Positions 6,818 to 16,034 of a stretch of DNA of 39,302 bases are shown here, piece after piece. This DNA comes from Sphingobacteriales bacterium. Lineage in GTDB: Bacteria; Bacteroidota; Bacteroidia; Chitinophagales; Chitinophagaceae. The notes below the pieces were generated by a model. It ran no database searches, had not been told where the DNA came from, and worked only from the letters and a program-made list of their open reading frames with translations. Made by a program: the position numbers and the translations under genes. Within the stretch, counting starts at the first letter, position 1, and each line of letters opens with the position of its first letter. The stretch is from the NCBI GenBank assembly GCA_004295245.1, contig REAR01000102.1, forward strand, positions 1-39,302, read 5' to 3'.

Positions 6818-7681
6818 ATGAGAAAGCTACTTCCATTTGCCGCACTGGTAATAATAACTGCCAGTTCTTGCATAAGCCAGAAAAAATTTAAAGCAGCACT
6901 GGCTAGATATGAAGCATTAAATACAACCTATACCCAATTGCAAAGCACCCTTAAAAAGTGTGAAGATGATAAAACCGAATTGAACCGGAAACAAACTGGC
7001 CTAGAAGCAGAAATATCAGGACTCAATAAACAAATAGGCTTCTTAAAAGAAAATAATACTCAAGCACTCCGGCAACTGCAAGATCTCTCTGTCATCTCTT
7101 CGCAACAAGCAGAAAACATTAAAAAATCGCTAGAAAATATTGGGGCAAAAGATAATTACATACAAACACTGCAAGAATCTATGGCCAGAAAAGATTCTTT
7201 AAACATGGTATTAGTAATGAATTTGAAAGGGGCCATCGGAAATATGGAAGATGAAGACATTAATATTAAAGTAGATAAAGGCGTTGTTTATATTGATATT
7301 TCGGACAAGCTTTTATTTAAAAGTGGCAGTTATGATATTACGGATAAAGCAAAAGATGTATTAGGAAAAGTTGCCACAGTATTAAAAAACCAACCCAATA
7401 TAGAATTTATGGTAGAAGGACATACTGATAGTGCACCGTTTGCCAAAGGTATATTGGCAGACAACTGGGATTTAAGTGTAAAGCGTGCCACATCTGTAGT
7501 AAGAGTTTTACAAAAACAATATGGCTTAGACCCCACCCGTATGGCTGCTGCCGGTCGTGGCGAGTTTAAACCAGTTACAGATAATAGCAGCCCTGAAGGC
7601 AAGGCTACCAACCGCCGCACCCGTATTGTAATTCTGCCACAACTCGACCAGTTTTTTAAACTACTGGAACCCGGCAAATAA
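6818..7681 (+). CDS. OmpA-family outer-membrane lipoprotein
   Basis: A 287-residue protein from ATG 6818. The start was chosen because MRKLLPFAALVIITASSC is a lipoprotein signal with a lipobox (ASSC) and because the promoter box at 6785-6792 would start transcription after the in-frame ATG at 6794. A coiled-coil segment of about 100 residues (KKCEDDKTELNRKQ, EAEISGLNKQ) leads into a C-terminal OmpA/MotB peptidoglycan-binding domain with LLFKSGSYDIT, MVEGHTDSAP, NWDLSVKRATSVVRVL and GRGEFKPVTDN...TNRRTRIVI. It probably tethers the outer membrane to the wall. A terminator follows at 7696-7725. Confidence 0.9.
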   Translation: MRKLLPFAALVIITASSCISQKKFKAALARYEALNTTYTQLQSTLKKCEDDKTELNRKQTGLEAEISGLNKQIGFLKENNTQALRQLQDLSVISSQQAENIKKSLENIGAKDNYIQTLQESMARKDSLNMVLVMNLKGAIGNMEDEDINIKVDKGVVYIDISDKLLFKSGSYDITDKAKDVLGKVATVLKNQPNIEFMVEGHTDSAPFAKGILADNWDLSVKRATSVVRVLQKQYGLDPTRMAAAGRGEFKPVTDNSSPEGKATNRRTRIVILPQLDQFFKLLEPGK

Positions 7682-7695
7682 ACAACCTCTTTTAT

Positions 7696-7725
7696 AAAAA
7701 CAAGCGGCCAAAACCGCTTGTTTTT
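7696..7725 (+). terminator. rho-independent terminator after the OmpA gene
   Basis: AACAAGCGG and CCGCTTGTT pair across a 6-base loop, extended by A/T pairs to about 12 bp and followed by a T run. It lies 15 bases after the stop. Confidence 0.85.
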
Positions 7726-7744
7726 ATTTGGTAACTTCACACAC

Positions 7745-8185
7745 ATGAAAATAGTATTATTTGCCAGCCTGTTATTTTATAATATGCATGTATTTGCACA
7801 ACAACCAGACCTGCTAAAATTTTACTATAAAAAAGAGGTAGTACTGCAATTAAAAACAATTGGCAACAACCCGGCACCTGTTCTTATTATAAAAAAACAA
7901 TGGTTGCAGGAGGGAGAAAGCTTGCGATTGGTTTACAAATGTGCCAGCAAGCACCCTGGTTGGGTGCGCAGTTTTCAATGGGCTGTTAATGAAAACGAGC
8001 TGGTAACAGAAAAAACATTTAATACCGATGAAGGCACTTATACACTTTTGTTTAAAGACTATAAAGAGGCATTAATAAAAAACGGCAAGTTGCTGCTTTA
8101 TACCATACAACAACCCCCACAAGAAGGCGGCCCCAGCGGTATACGATTACAACGCTTTTTAATATGCCAATTGATTCTTGAGTAA
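7745..8185 (+). CDS. hypothetical secreted protein
   Basis: A 146-residue protein from ATG 7745, the start that gives a clean signal peptide (MKIVLFASLLFYNMHVFAQQ). An upstream in-frame TTG falls inside the preceding terminator and is unlikely. The mature part is beta-rich (VVLQLKTIGNN, LRLVYKCASKHPGWVRSFQWAVN, YTLLFKDYKEALIKNGKLLLYTI) with cysteines at CASK and LICQ. I recognise no family. It ends 8 bases before the lipid-kinase gene on the same strand and may be co-transcribed with it. Confidence 0.7.
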   Translation: MKIVLFASLLFYNMHVFAQQPDLLKFYYKKEVVLQLKTIGNNPAPVLIIKKQWLQEGESLRLVYKCASKHPGWVRSFQWAVNENELVTEKTFNTDEGTYTLLFKDYKEALIKNGKLLLYTIQQPPQEGGPSGIRLQRFLICQLILE

Positions 8186-8193
8186 ATTGCACC

Positions 8194-9096
8194 ATGCCAC
8201 GAAAATTTATTTTTTTAGTAAACCCTATTTCTGGTACCCGTTCTAAACAATCTTTACCAGAATTAATTAATGCTGCTGCTAAAGAACATAAAACCTACAC
8301 TATTATTTTGCCAACTGTTGCCAGCGGCAACTATCAATTTGTAAAACAGCGTATACAAGAAGAAGGTTTTACAGATGTAGTTATTTGCGGGGGAGATGGA
8401 TCTGTAAACCAGGTGATAGAAGCTTTAAAAGAAACCGCTGTTAATTTTGGTATTGTACCCATGGGTTCTGGCAATGGTTTGGCATTAAGTGCAAAAATAC
8501 CCAAGGCATTAACCAAAGCAGTTACATTGGCATTTACCGGCATGGCACACCAAACAGATGCCTTTTATATAAATAATAGTTTTAGCTGTATGCTTTGTGG
8601 TATTGGGTTTGATGCAAAAGTGGCACATGATTTTGCACAACAAAAAAAACGTGGCCTGGCTACATATACCAAACAGTCTATCAAAAATTTTTTTACTGCA
8701 CGCCCTTATAGTTTTTTACTGCAATGGGGTGAGCATGAATTACAAACAGCAGCTTATTTTATAAGTGTTGCCAACAGTAATCAGTTTGGTAATAATGTTA
8801 CTATTGCCCCCAAGGCCAGCCTGAGTGATGGCTTGTTGGATATTGTGGTGGTGCAACGCATGCTGAAAGCGCAATTACCATTGGCACTGCTGCAACAATT
8901 AACCACCGGCACACCCATGGCTACCAGCAAAGCATTGAAAAAAAGTGGCGTGCTGTATTTTCAAACAGATGCCCTGACTATTAAAAACATTGATAATGCC
9001 CCATTGCATGTGGATGGCGAGCCCCGTGAAACTGAAAAAAAATTTGCTATTAAAATAATACCTGCTTGTTTTAAGCTAATACAGCCGGCTGTTTAA
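8194..9096 (+). CDS. diacylglycerol kinase-family lipid kinase (YegS/DagK type)
   Basis: A 300-residue protein of the DAGK catalytic family. Landmarks are LVNPISGT at the N-terminus, VVICGGDGSVNQVIEAL (the GGDGT-like nucleotide motif) and GIVPMGSGNGLALS (the PxGTGND counterpart). A second domain follows with FGNNVTIAPKASLSDGLLDIVVV and a final PLHVDGEPRE. Such enzymes phosphorylate diacylglycerol, sphingoid bases or related lipids using ATP. The natural lipid cannot be read from sequence. The length is normal. A dispersed repeat follows the stop, and the next gene is convergent. Confidence 0.92.
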   Translation: MPRKFIFLVNPISGTRSKQSLPELINAAAKEHKTYTIILPTVASGNYQFVKQRIQEEGFTDVVICGGDGSVNQVIEALKETAVNFGIVPMGSGNGLALSAKIPKALTKAVTLAFTGMAHQTDAFYINNSFSCMLCGIGFDAKVAHDFAQQKKRGLATYTKQSIKNFFTARPYSFLLQWGEHELQTAAYFISVANSNQFGNNVTIAPKASLSDGLLDIVVVQRMLKAQLPLALLQQLTTGTPMATSKALKKSGVLYFQTDALTIKNIDNAPLHVDGEPRETEKKFAIKIIPACFKLIQPAV

Positions 9097-9105
9097 TTGG
9101 GTAAT

Positions 9106-9175
9106 GGCTGCGTAATGCACTACTGCACACGGGTGCGACGCAACGATGCTGCTATTTTGATACTGTTGGTAACCC
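9106..9175 (+). repeat. GTGCGACGCAAC dispersed repeat, copy 3
   Basis: Core at 9133-9144, with GTAATGCACTACTG on the left, a GCAAC-GAT-GCTGC hairpin with one mismatch, and ATACTGTTGGTAAC on the right. It lies between convergent genes. Confidence 0.88.
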
Positions 9176-9177
9176 AA

Positions 9178-11430
9178 CTAATTTTTTATAGATACTGTGT
9201 CTGCATTATTTATTAGTGCACTAAAACCGGGATACACGCTACTGTTAATTTCATTATCCAGCGATGCCTTAATATCAATTTTCTCGTGCTGGGTTAAATG
9301 AAAATTAAGTGCGGCGCGGCTTTCTTTCTTATTGGTATCGTACTGAAATGTTAGCTTATAAAAGGGTTGTTGCAGCAATTGCTGCGAGAGGCTTACCAGG
9401 TTATCTTGTGTATACTCCTGCATTTTATACCAGTTAAACTGCAGCAACAACATGGGCTTGGTAATCAATTCTGAGATTGCTTCAGATTCAAAAGGGCTAT
9501 CCCACGCACCCACTTTTCTGTCTCTTATTTGAATGAGTAAAATGCCGCTTGTATTTTCATCAATCCATTTTTTAAATACATCTACAAACCGCAGTGCAAT
9601 TTCTTGTCCAAAATTATCACGCAAGCCTGCATCCATTACATCTATCACCGGAGTGGAGGGTAACCATACATTGGGCAACACATACGGAAAAGTGGCATTC
9701 ATTCTAAGTGCCGTTAATAGCCGTAGGTTCATTGGATTTTGTAGTGTGAACATAGAGGCAAAATCTACCACATCAGCATCCGGCGCAACACTCAGGGTGC
9801 TGTCGTGCACAGGCTTCATTAAAAAACGCATGGGTTGTGTGCCAATAACCAGTTTACGGCCATCTCTGGTAATAACAGCATTAAACAACATTAAAGGCAC
9901 TGCTGCTTTTTTTTCAAGTGGAGCAATGTCTTTTAATTGTTTATTTAGCAGGCCACGTGTATTTTCTGAAAGCTTTTGTTCAAAAGCATAGCCGCGGTCT
10001 TTTATATAAGAATATTCTCCCACCTTAAACCGTTGTGCAGGCGATGCCAGATCTCGGGCTACAAAGGAAGAGAACGTTGCATTGAGCAGATCTTTTGAAA
10101 TATCATTTACATACATAGGGTGTTGCAGGTTAATAGAAGGTATTTGTTTTTTTTGCAACGCCAGCTCTCTGAAATACGCTGCACCCAGCATGCCACCAGA
10201 GGCACCGGTAATCATAAATGTTTTATCCATCAGTTGGCCTTCACACAAACTATCTAAGCGCTGCAGCATACTTAAAGTAAAAGTGGCACTGCGGGTGCCG
10301 CCACCACTAACATTTATAAGCACCAGTTTGGGTTTGCTGCTGCTTTGCCGGGCCTTCCATTGGTTTAAAATGGTAACCATATTTTCATAATCGGCGGCGG
10401 TATTTGCAGGGCTTGCCATTTGGTTCAGGCTTTCATTATCATACACTGTTCTTGGTATGCTTTTGTTGTAATCCAATCCGTAGGCTTTATTGGTGGGGTC
10501 TATAACCTCATAGCGGTATAATACATTTAACAGTATAAGTAGTATTACAAAAAATGGCACACTCCAGCTTTGTAGAAAGTAAGAGAACGCCCCGGCAACC
10601 GCAACTAATATTGCAAAAAACAACGTAATACTGGCTGCAGCTGGCAACTGAAAATAGCTATTATCTAAAAAAAAGCCTACTATAATTAAGAACACAAATG
10701 CAAAAAAGATGGATAGCATGGCTGCAAAATTGTGGCGGCTAAATATCGTTTCAATAAAATTAGCGCTGTAGTGAGATACATCTCTGACCGGCTTGGTACT
10801 AAAAAAAGAATTGAGATAAGACGTTACTTTAATAAGCCGGCTGCCGCCGCTGGTTAACGCCACCTGTGGTTTAAACGCCAACTTAAAGTCGGATGGTTTA
10901 TTAATAACGGCCACCATTTTGCGGGTAATAGTAACATCTGCCCTAAAAAAATAAAGAAAAGAGATAATTACTATAAATATAAGTCCCAATAAAAAACCAC
11001 TGGTTAGCACCAGCATATTCCAGGTTGTTATTAATTCTTTGTATCTGTCAAACTGTATGGCTTTGTAAAAATAAAAACATAAAAAAATAAGTGGAATAAT
11101 GCCATTGTTAATGCAATACTTTAAAAAAGGGCGGCTGGTGGTGGCCAAAAATTTAAAATGGCGGCAAAAAAGAATAAAGGTGGTAATATTCCAGCTCATT
11201 ATAAAAATGCCTATTGAAGCACCCACAAAAAAAGCACTCAATGCATTTACCCTATCTAAATATTCTGGGGCCAGGTAAAGCGAGTTAACTCCAAAAGCCT
11301 GCATAAAAAAACCACCTACGGCACCAAATAGTATCCACCAGAATACTAAAAGCACCTGAAATTTTTTAAAATGCAACAACACCAATTGTACAGAGAAAGA
11401 ATAGAAGATATTTTTAAGGCGTTGCTTCAT
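9178..11430 (-). CDS. membrane-anchored patatin-like phospholipase
   Basis: A 750-residue protein. The first ~310 residues carry several membrane segments (around residues 24-46, 66-90, 110-125, 138-162, 240-258, 265-305). The rest is a patatin-type alpha/beta hydrolase: oxyanion-hole SGGGTRSATF at 375-384, nucleophile elbow TGASGG with Ser411, and the second dyad member in DAGLRDNFG (Asp600, with alanine replacing the more usual following glycine). Patatins hydrolyse acyl-ester bonds of lipids. The large multi-span N-terminus suggests an inner-membrane lipid-remodelling enzyme. Its stop is 33 bases from the core of the adjacent repeat, and no partner gene is evident. Confidence 0.87.
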   Translation of the reverse strand: MKQRLKNIFYSFSVQLVLLHFKKFQVLLVFWWILFGAVGGFFMQAFGVNSLYLAPEYLDRVNALSAFFVGASIGIFIMSWNITTFILFCRHFKFLATTSRPFLKYCINNGIIPLIFLCFYFYKAIQFDRYKELITTWNMLVLTSGFLLGLIFIVIISFLYFFRADVTITRKMVAVINKPSDFKLAFKPQVALTSGGSRLIKVTSYLNSFFSTKPVRDVSHYSANFIETIFSRHNFAAMLSIFFAFVFLIIVGFFLDNSYFQLPAAASITLFFAILVAVAGAFSYFLQSWSVPFFVILLILLNVLYRYEVIDPTNKAYGLDYNKSIPRTVYDNESLNQMASPANTAADYENMVTILNQWKARQSSSKPKLVLINVSGGGTRSATFTLSMLQRLDSLCEGQLMDKTFMITGASGGMLGAAYFRELALQKKQIPSINLQHPMYVNDISKDLLNATFSSFVARDLASPAQRFKVGEYSYIKDRGYAFEQKLSENTRGLLNKQLKDIAPLEKKAAVPLMLFNAVITRDGRKLVIGTQPMRFLMKPVHDSTLSVAPDADVVDFASMFTLQNPMNLRLLTALRMNATFPYVLPNVWLPSTPVIDVMDAGLRDNFGQEIALRFVDVFKKWIDENTSGILLIQIRDRKVGAWDSPFESEAISELITKPMLLLQFNWYKMQEYTQDNLVSLSQQLLQQPFYKLTFQYDTNKKESRAALNFHLTQHEKIDIKASLDNEINSSVYPGFSALINNADTVSIKN

Positions 11431-11513
11431 TTGGTTTTACCAGGAGGTGTTAATACACTTTGAAAATAATAATAAAAATTGGCCTTCCCTAACAAAGCAG
11501 CCTTTAAAATAAG

Positions 11514-12563
11514 TTAGGCTTGTTTCCGCACCAGATAAAGCATGGCAACCATTACCAATAAATACAACATACCGGTTAACTGATGCAGTTGCGCCATCCA
11601 CTCAAACATGCCCCACTTGTTTGCCACTATGCCTGTGCTGGTTAATACAGAAAAAATACCCAGCAATAACTGCACCCCAATAAATAGCAGTGGCAATAGT
11701 TTTACTTTATTAAAAAAAGCAGTTGTTGTAATGTTACGGGCTTTAAACGTCCACAACAAGGTTAGCGCCACCAGCAAATAAGCCAATCCCCTATGTATAA
11801 AATGAACCGTAATTTTATTATCTACCAAATGCAGTAATGGAGAAAACATATTTGCAGGCAGCCAATCTCCATTTATGGTAGGCCAGGTAGCAGCCGTATT
11901 AGCTGCTTTGTGCCCAGCCATTAAAGCGCCATACACCAGTTGCAAAAAAAGAAACGCAATTATTACCAAGGTTAATTTTCTAACCGGCTTGTAATACACT
12001 ATAGTTTCTTTCTTTACCCGTAGCGCTAAGGCAAACCACCAGGCATAGCTAATTAATACCAATGCAAAAACAAAATGCAACGCCAGCTTAGTGGGCTTTA
12101 CATACACGGCATCTCCTGTTAATCCACTAGCTACCATAATCCAGCCAATAGCACCTTGTAAGGCACCCATTACAAATAAAATAAGCAAGGGCTGTATCAT
12201 GGCAGTTTTTAAATAGCGTTTTGCCAGCAGATAAACAAACCCAACAATAAACACCACTCCAATTAAGCGGGCCCAAAACCTATGAAACCACTCCCAAAAA
12301 AAAATAAACTTAAAATTTCTGAGCGTAAAATCGCTGTTCAATAATTGATATTGCGGCGTTTGCTGGTACTTTAAAAACTCTTGTTGCCACGCAGCTTCAT
12401 TCAAGGGCGGCAACGCACCCGTAACCACATTCCACTCTGTAATAGAAAGGCCCGAACCCGTAAGCCGGGTAATGCCCCCTAATAATACCTGCACCAATAG
12501 CATAGCCACACCAATAAAAATCCAGTTAGCTACAGCTTTTTGTCCTTTATACATTTCTTTCAT
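11514..12563 (-). CDS. ctaA: haem A synthase, COX15/CtaA family
   Basis: A 349-residue protein with eight predicted membrane helices. The family hallmarks are present: LLGGITRLTGSGLSITEWNVVTGALPP at the first helix-loop, WEWFHRFWARLIG (haem-ligand histidine), LALHFVFALVLI, ITVHFIHRGLAYLL and LHQLTGMLYLL (further histidines). The enzyme oxidises the C8 methyl of haem O to give haem A for aa3-type oxidases. No haem O synthase or cytochrome oxidase subunit lies in the window, so here the gene is detached from its pathway partners. The length and long first extracytoplasmic loop fit the COX15-like branch. Confidence 0.93.
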   Translation of the reverse strand: MKEMYKGQKAVANWIFIGVAMLLVQVLLGGITRLTGSGLSITEWNVVTGALPPLNEAAWQQEFLKYQQTPQYQLLNSDFTLRNFKFIFFWEWFHRFWARLIGVVFIVGFVYLLAKRYLKTAMIQPLLILFVMGALQGAIGWIMVASGLTGDAVYVKPTKLALHFVFALVLISYAWWFALALRVKKETIVYYKPVRKLTLVIIAFLFLQLVYGALMAGHKAANTAATWPTINGDWLPANMFSPLLHLVDNKITVHFIHRGLAYLLVALTLLWTFKARNITTTAFFNKVKLLPLLFIGVQLLLGIFSVLTSTGIVANKWGMFEWMAQLHQLTGMLYLLVMVAMLYLVRKQA

Positions 12564-12610
12564 AGCGGTGGCAAAGTTAGGCAGGCCTGTTCATTTTTAT
12601 AACATGTTTT

Positions 12611-12683
12611 AAGCTATGTTACCAGCTTTAGTGCTGCTATTAAACAGCGGTTGCGTCGCACCCTTCAGCAGTAACGCACTACT
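12611..12683 (-). repeat. GTGCGACGCAAC dispersed repeat, copy 4
   Basis: Core at 12650-12661, reversed. Left arm GTTACTGCTGAAG, right end GCTGGTAACATAG. The hairpin after the core is weaker (GCAAC with GTTTA). It lies between two minus-strand genes. Confidence 0.88.
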
Positions 12684-12720
12684 GAGCACTTAAACTTAAA
12701 AAAAATATTGGGTTTATGAT

Positions 12721-13284
12721 TTAATTTGGTTGCACCAGATGCTTTAAGCCGTTGGCTGGTTTTTTACCTTTTATAGGTGCAAAAAAATCTAGTATCTTTT
12801 TAAAGTCAGCGGCTTCATCATCGGTTGTGGTAAAAGCTTCTCCAATCACCAATTGCCGGTTTTCAAAATCAAGCCCAATCATTAAAATAGGAACGGCGGC
12901 TTTTTTTGCTATATAATAAAAACCGGTACGTAGCTTTTCAACCCGCTTGCGGGTACCTTCCGGAGAAAGAGCTAATAAAAAATTATCATTGCTATTAAAC
13001 CGTTCCACTACCTGGTCTACCATGTTGTGTTTACTAACCCGGTCTACCGGGGTGCCCCCCATCCACCTGAACAAAAAACCAAACGGCCCTTTAAACAACT
13101 CTGCTTTACCCAAAAATTTTGCCTGTTCAATTTTAAGCTCACTTCTAAAAGCAACACCCACAATAAAATCTACCCAGCTGGTATGCGGCGCCACAACCAA
13201 CACCATTTTTTTTAAATGATACGGAAACTGGCCCTTTACCTTCCAGCCACCCAATCGTAAATATAATTTCCAAAAAAAGCGCAT
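12721..13284 (-). CDS. 1-acyl-glycerol-3-phosphate acyltransferase-family protein (PlsC-like)
   Basis: A 187-residue protein, short for PlsC but typical of the compact bacterial acyltransferase group. The catalytic HX4D motif is H-TSWV-D within VAPHTSWVDF, followed by FLGKAELFKGPFGFLFRWMGGTPVDR and the SPEGTRKR block (glycerol-phosphate-binding EGTR). ILMIGLDF lies in the C-terminal part. Members move a fatty acyl chain from acyl-CoA or acyl-ACP to a lysophospholipid or lipid acceptor. Substrate specificity is unknown. The protein starts MRFFWKLYLRLGG and has no clear transmembrane helix beyond a hydrophobic face. Confidence 0.88.
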   Translation of the reverse strand: MRFFWKLYLRLGGWKVKGQFPYHLKKMVLVVAPHTSWVDFIVGVAFRSELKIEQAKFLGKAELFKGPFGFLFRWMGGTPVDRVSKHNMVDQVVERFNSNDNFLLALSPEGTRKRVEKLRTGFYYIAKKAAVPILMIGLDFENRQLVIGEAFTTTDDEAADFKKILDFFAPIKGKKPANGLKHLVQPN

Positions 13285-13329
13285 GTATATTTTTCTACAA
13301 GTTAAGTCTTCAACTTCTTTTACAAGGTA

Positions 13330-15705
13330 TCAAATACCTGTATTACTTAAATGCTGCTGAATAGTAGCAATAAACTCATCGGGGTTAAACGGTTTTAAAA
13401 TAATATCATTCAAACCTGCCCTAAACACAGTACTTTCCACCTCTTTGGGCATGCTTGCCGTTAATGCAATAATAGGCAGGTTTTCTCCCTGCTTGCGTAT
13501 TTGCCGCGTAGCTTCGTAACCATCCATTACCGGCATATCTAAATCCATTAAAATAAGTTTGTGCTTTTGCGCATCAAAAATTTCTAAAGCCAACTGACCG
13601 TTTTCTGCTACATCTACCTGTGCCCCGTTCTTTTCTAAAATTGTTTTGGCTACTAATACATTCATTGGGTTATCTTCTACCAGCAACAGGTTAACACCTT
13701 CTTGTATAAAACGTTTTCCATTTGCTGTGGTTTCCTGTATGGCTCTATTTACAGGTTCTTTACTTAAAGGAAACACTTGCGTAAAAAAGAAACTGGCTCC
13801 CTTACCAGGTTGGCTACTTACTAATAAAGCTACATTTTGCAATTCTAATATTTTTTTAGATATAGCTAACCCAAGCCCTGTGCCGCCATACTTGCGAGAG
13901 GTAGAAGTATCAGCCTGTGTAAACCGGTCAAAGATGATTTTTTGTTGCTCAGCCGCTATGCCCATCCCGCTATCGGTTACTTTTACCAAAACAGTAATAC
14001 TATTACTGGTTTTAGCAGTTACTAAAAGTTCTAAAGAAGCAAACCCCTGACTGGTAAATTTAATAGCATTGTGTAGCAGGTTGTTTATAACCTGAGTGGT
14101 TCGGGTTGGGTCGCCTAATACTTTATGCGTTAGCTGTTCATCTATTGTTATCCTCAGTTCAATGCGCTTTTCATCGGCCAATGTTTTAAGTCCATTATAA
14201 ATATTAGTAGCAATGGCTGGCAAGTCCATCTCAATTTTTTCAATAGAAATTTTACCGGCTTCAATTTTATTATAGTCTAGTATATTATTAACAATAGACA
14301 ATAGATGTACTGCAGAAAATTGCAAGGCATTCAACTGCTCATGTTGGTCTTGCCTGGGATTGTTGCGTTGCAATAAGTAAGACATGCCCACTACAGAATT
14401 AAGTGGTGTTCTTATTTCGTGAGACATGATTGACAAGAACTCAGATTTAGCTTTTAGCCCTTGCTGTGCCAATTGCGCTGCTTGTTTTAAGCGATCAGAA
14501 AAGCGGTTTGATAATACCATGGATTGCAAAAAGAAAAAACAGATATATCCAATAATAATTATTCTGCGATCTGCCTGCAAAACATTAAAGTATTGCAGGT
14601 TAATCAGCAAAAAAACAATCATTACCACGGCCGCACTTAGTAAAGCATAAAAAGAACCAATGGTTTTATTACGATAAGCTTTTATATAAATTAAAAGTGT
14701 ATAGGGTATATAAAAAAACATGAGTATAAGAAAATAGGGCATAAAGCGTGTAAAAAAGAGAGGTGGCGCTAGCAGTATTATTAATGAGTATACCATTGCA
14801 ACTACCAGCAATCCATTTAAAAGATATTTTCTGTACACGTATCCGGGAAATAATTGCTGGGTGTATAAGATAAAAAAGGCCAGCCCCATAGTAAGTGTCA
14901 TATACTCCATTCGTATAGCGGCAAACCAACCCAAATTATGAAACACATGATGATATGCATATAGTTCTGTGCCAGCCATGCGATAACTGTAAAACAGGCA
15001 AAAGAGTGAAAAGAAAAGTATGGCTTTGTCTGTTTTAGCATAAAGAAATAAGCCAAAGAAAAACAGCCCGCCCATTAACAAGCAGCCTGCTAAAATCAAA
15101 TCATAAGAAATAGCTTCCTGGTATGCCGCTACCAGCTGGCTTTTGTTACCAATAACCGGAATTTTATATACCCCACCTTTGCTGTGCCAGAAATTAGCAA
15201 CTTGTAAAACCAACTCCAGGCTATCAGCTTCTGGCAGGTCTACAATTTTGGTTTGCCAATATGGTTTGCTATTTTCTTTGGTGGTGCCGGGTTGGCCGTT
15301 TGCAGCAGCTTCCTTTCCGTTTATAAACAGTTTATAGCTAGAATACACATCTGGCATTTGTAAGGCCAATGGTTCTCCTTTAGTATAATTTTTTATAATA
15401 ACACTAAAGGAAGCATAGCCTATAGAGTTACTGAAATTGTTATGAGTTGTGGCTGCATCCCAAACGGAAGGGAGTTGTATGAACTGAAAGGAATGCTGTG
15501 CTATTTGTGCCGGTGCTATTAGTTGGTGGGGATAAAATCGCCAGTTACCCGTTAAAGAAGTTTTCTGCTGGCTTAAATCTTTTTTATTGGCATTATAAAC
15601 CCCATTAATAACAGTTTGGCCCGTAGTTTCTTGTGCCCGGCTATTGACCGAACCCACTAAAACAAACAGCCAACATAAAAAAACAATAAGTAGTTTTTTG
15701 CGCAT
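13330..15705 (-). CDS. hybrid histidine kinase with 7TM-DISM sensor and receiver domain
   Basis: From ATG 15705 the product is 791 residues, starting MRKKLLIVFLCWLFVLVG (signal peptide); an in-frame ATG six codons upstream is also possible. Domain order: a periplasmic beta-sandwich of the 7TMR-DISM extracellular type (about 30-190, with LFINGKEAAANG), seven membrane helices (about 200-400), HisKA with SHEIRTPLNS (His429), HATPase with DPTRTTQVINNLL, DSGMGI and KYGGTGLGLAISKKI, and a C-terminal receiver with LVEDNPMN, phospho-acceptor Asp721 in LMDLDMPVMDG and Lys771. No separate response regulator is adjacent, so output would go through phosphotransfer or another partner. The signal is unknown. 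Confidence 0.93.
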   Translation of the reverse strand: MRKKLLIVFLCWLFVLVGSVNSRAQETTGQTVINGVYNANKKDLSQQKTSLTGNWRFYPHQLIAPAQIAQHSFQFIQLPSVWDAATTHNNFSNSIGYASFSVIIKNYTKGEPLALQMPDVYSSYKLFINGKEAAANGQPGTTKENSKPYWQTKIVDLPEADSLELVLQVANFWHSKGGVYKIPVIGNKSQLVAAYQEAISYDLILAGCLLMGGLFFFGLFLYAKTDKAILFFSLFCLFYSYRMAGTELYAYHHVFHNLGWFAAIRMEYMTLTMGLAFFILYTQQLFPGYVYRKYLLNGLLVVAMVYSLIILLAPPLFFTRFMPYFLILMFFYIPYTLLIYIKAYRNKTIGSFYALLSAAVVMIVFLLINLQYFNVLQADRRIIIIGYICFFFLQSMVLSNRFSDRLKQAAQLAQQGLKAKSEFLSIMSHEIRTPLNSVVGMSYLLQRNNPRQDQHEQLNALQFSAVHLLSIVNNILDYNKIEAGKISIEKIEMDLPAIATNIYNGLKTLADEKRIELRITIDEQLTHKVLGDPTRTTQVINNLLHNAIKFTSQGFASLELLVTAKTSNSITVLVKVTDSGMGIAAEQQKIIFDRFTQADTSTSRKYGGTGLGLAISKKILELQNVALLVSSQPGKGASFFFTQVFPLSKEPVNRAIQETTANGKRFIQEGVNLLLVEDNPMNVLVAKTILEKNGAQVDVAENGQLALEIFDAQKHKLILMDLDMPVMDGYEATRQIRKQGENLPIIALTASMPKEVESTVFRAGLNDIILKPFNPDEFIATIQQHLSNTGI

Positions 15706-16034
15706 TATTAAAAAGGCAGCCATTAGGGAATTTATAAATCAACAGTTTGGTAATATTAACTCTGTTTACTGCGCTTTTAGTCTGTAACCGTTTATGTATA
15801 GTCTTTATAATGAAAAATCTTTTTGCCCACTAAGTGGTTTTGCTTAGTGCAATTATTGCTTGTTTTAAAAAGATAGTACTTGTTATTACAGTTGAGCAGC
15901 GTTATGTGGCACAAGGGTGCGACGCAACCGGGGTTGCCCATTGCGTTACTGCCAGCTACACCATTTATATACTTTGTTTAAAAAGCTGGTTTTATTTTTC
16001 TGTTACCTTAGCTACTTAAATTGCTGCTTGTATT
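15706..16034. other. intergenic region between divergent kinase and paaZ genes
   Basis: This holds dispersed repeat copy 5 (15886-15963). Otherwise I see no gene. A near-match TATACTTTG lies at about 15966-15974 and could serve paaZ, but it does not fit TAnnTTTG exactly. Confidence 0.4.
15886..15963 (+). repeat. GTGCGACGCAAC dispersed repeat, copy 5
   Basis: Core at 15917-15928, followed by a perfect 6-bp hairpin GCAACC-GG-GGTTGC and a right end TTACTGCCAGCTACACC. It lies between divergent genes. Confidence 0.88.
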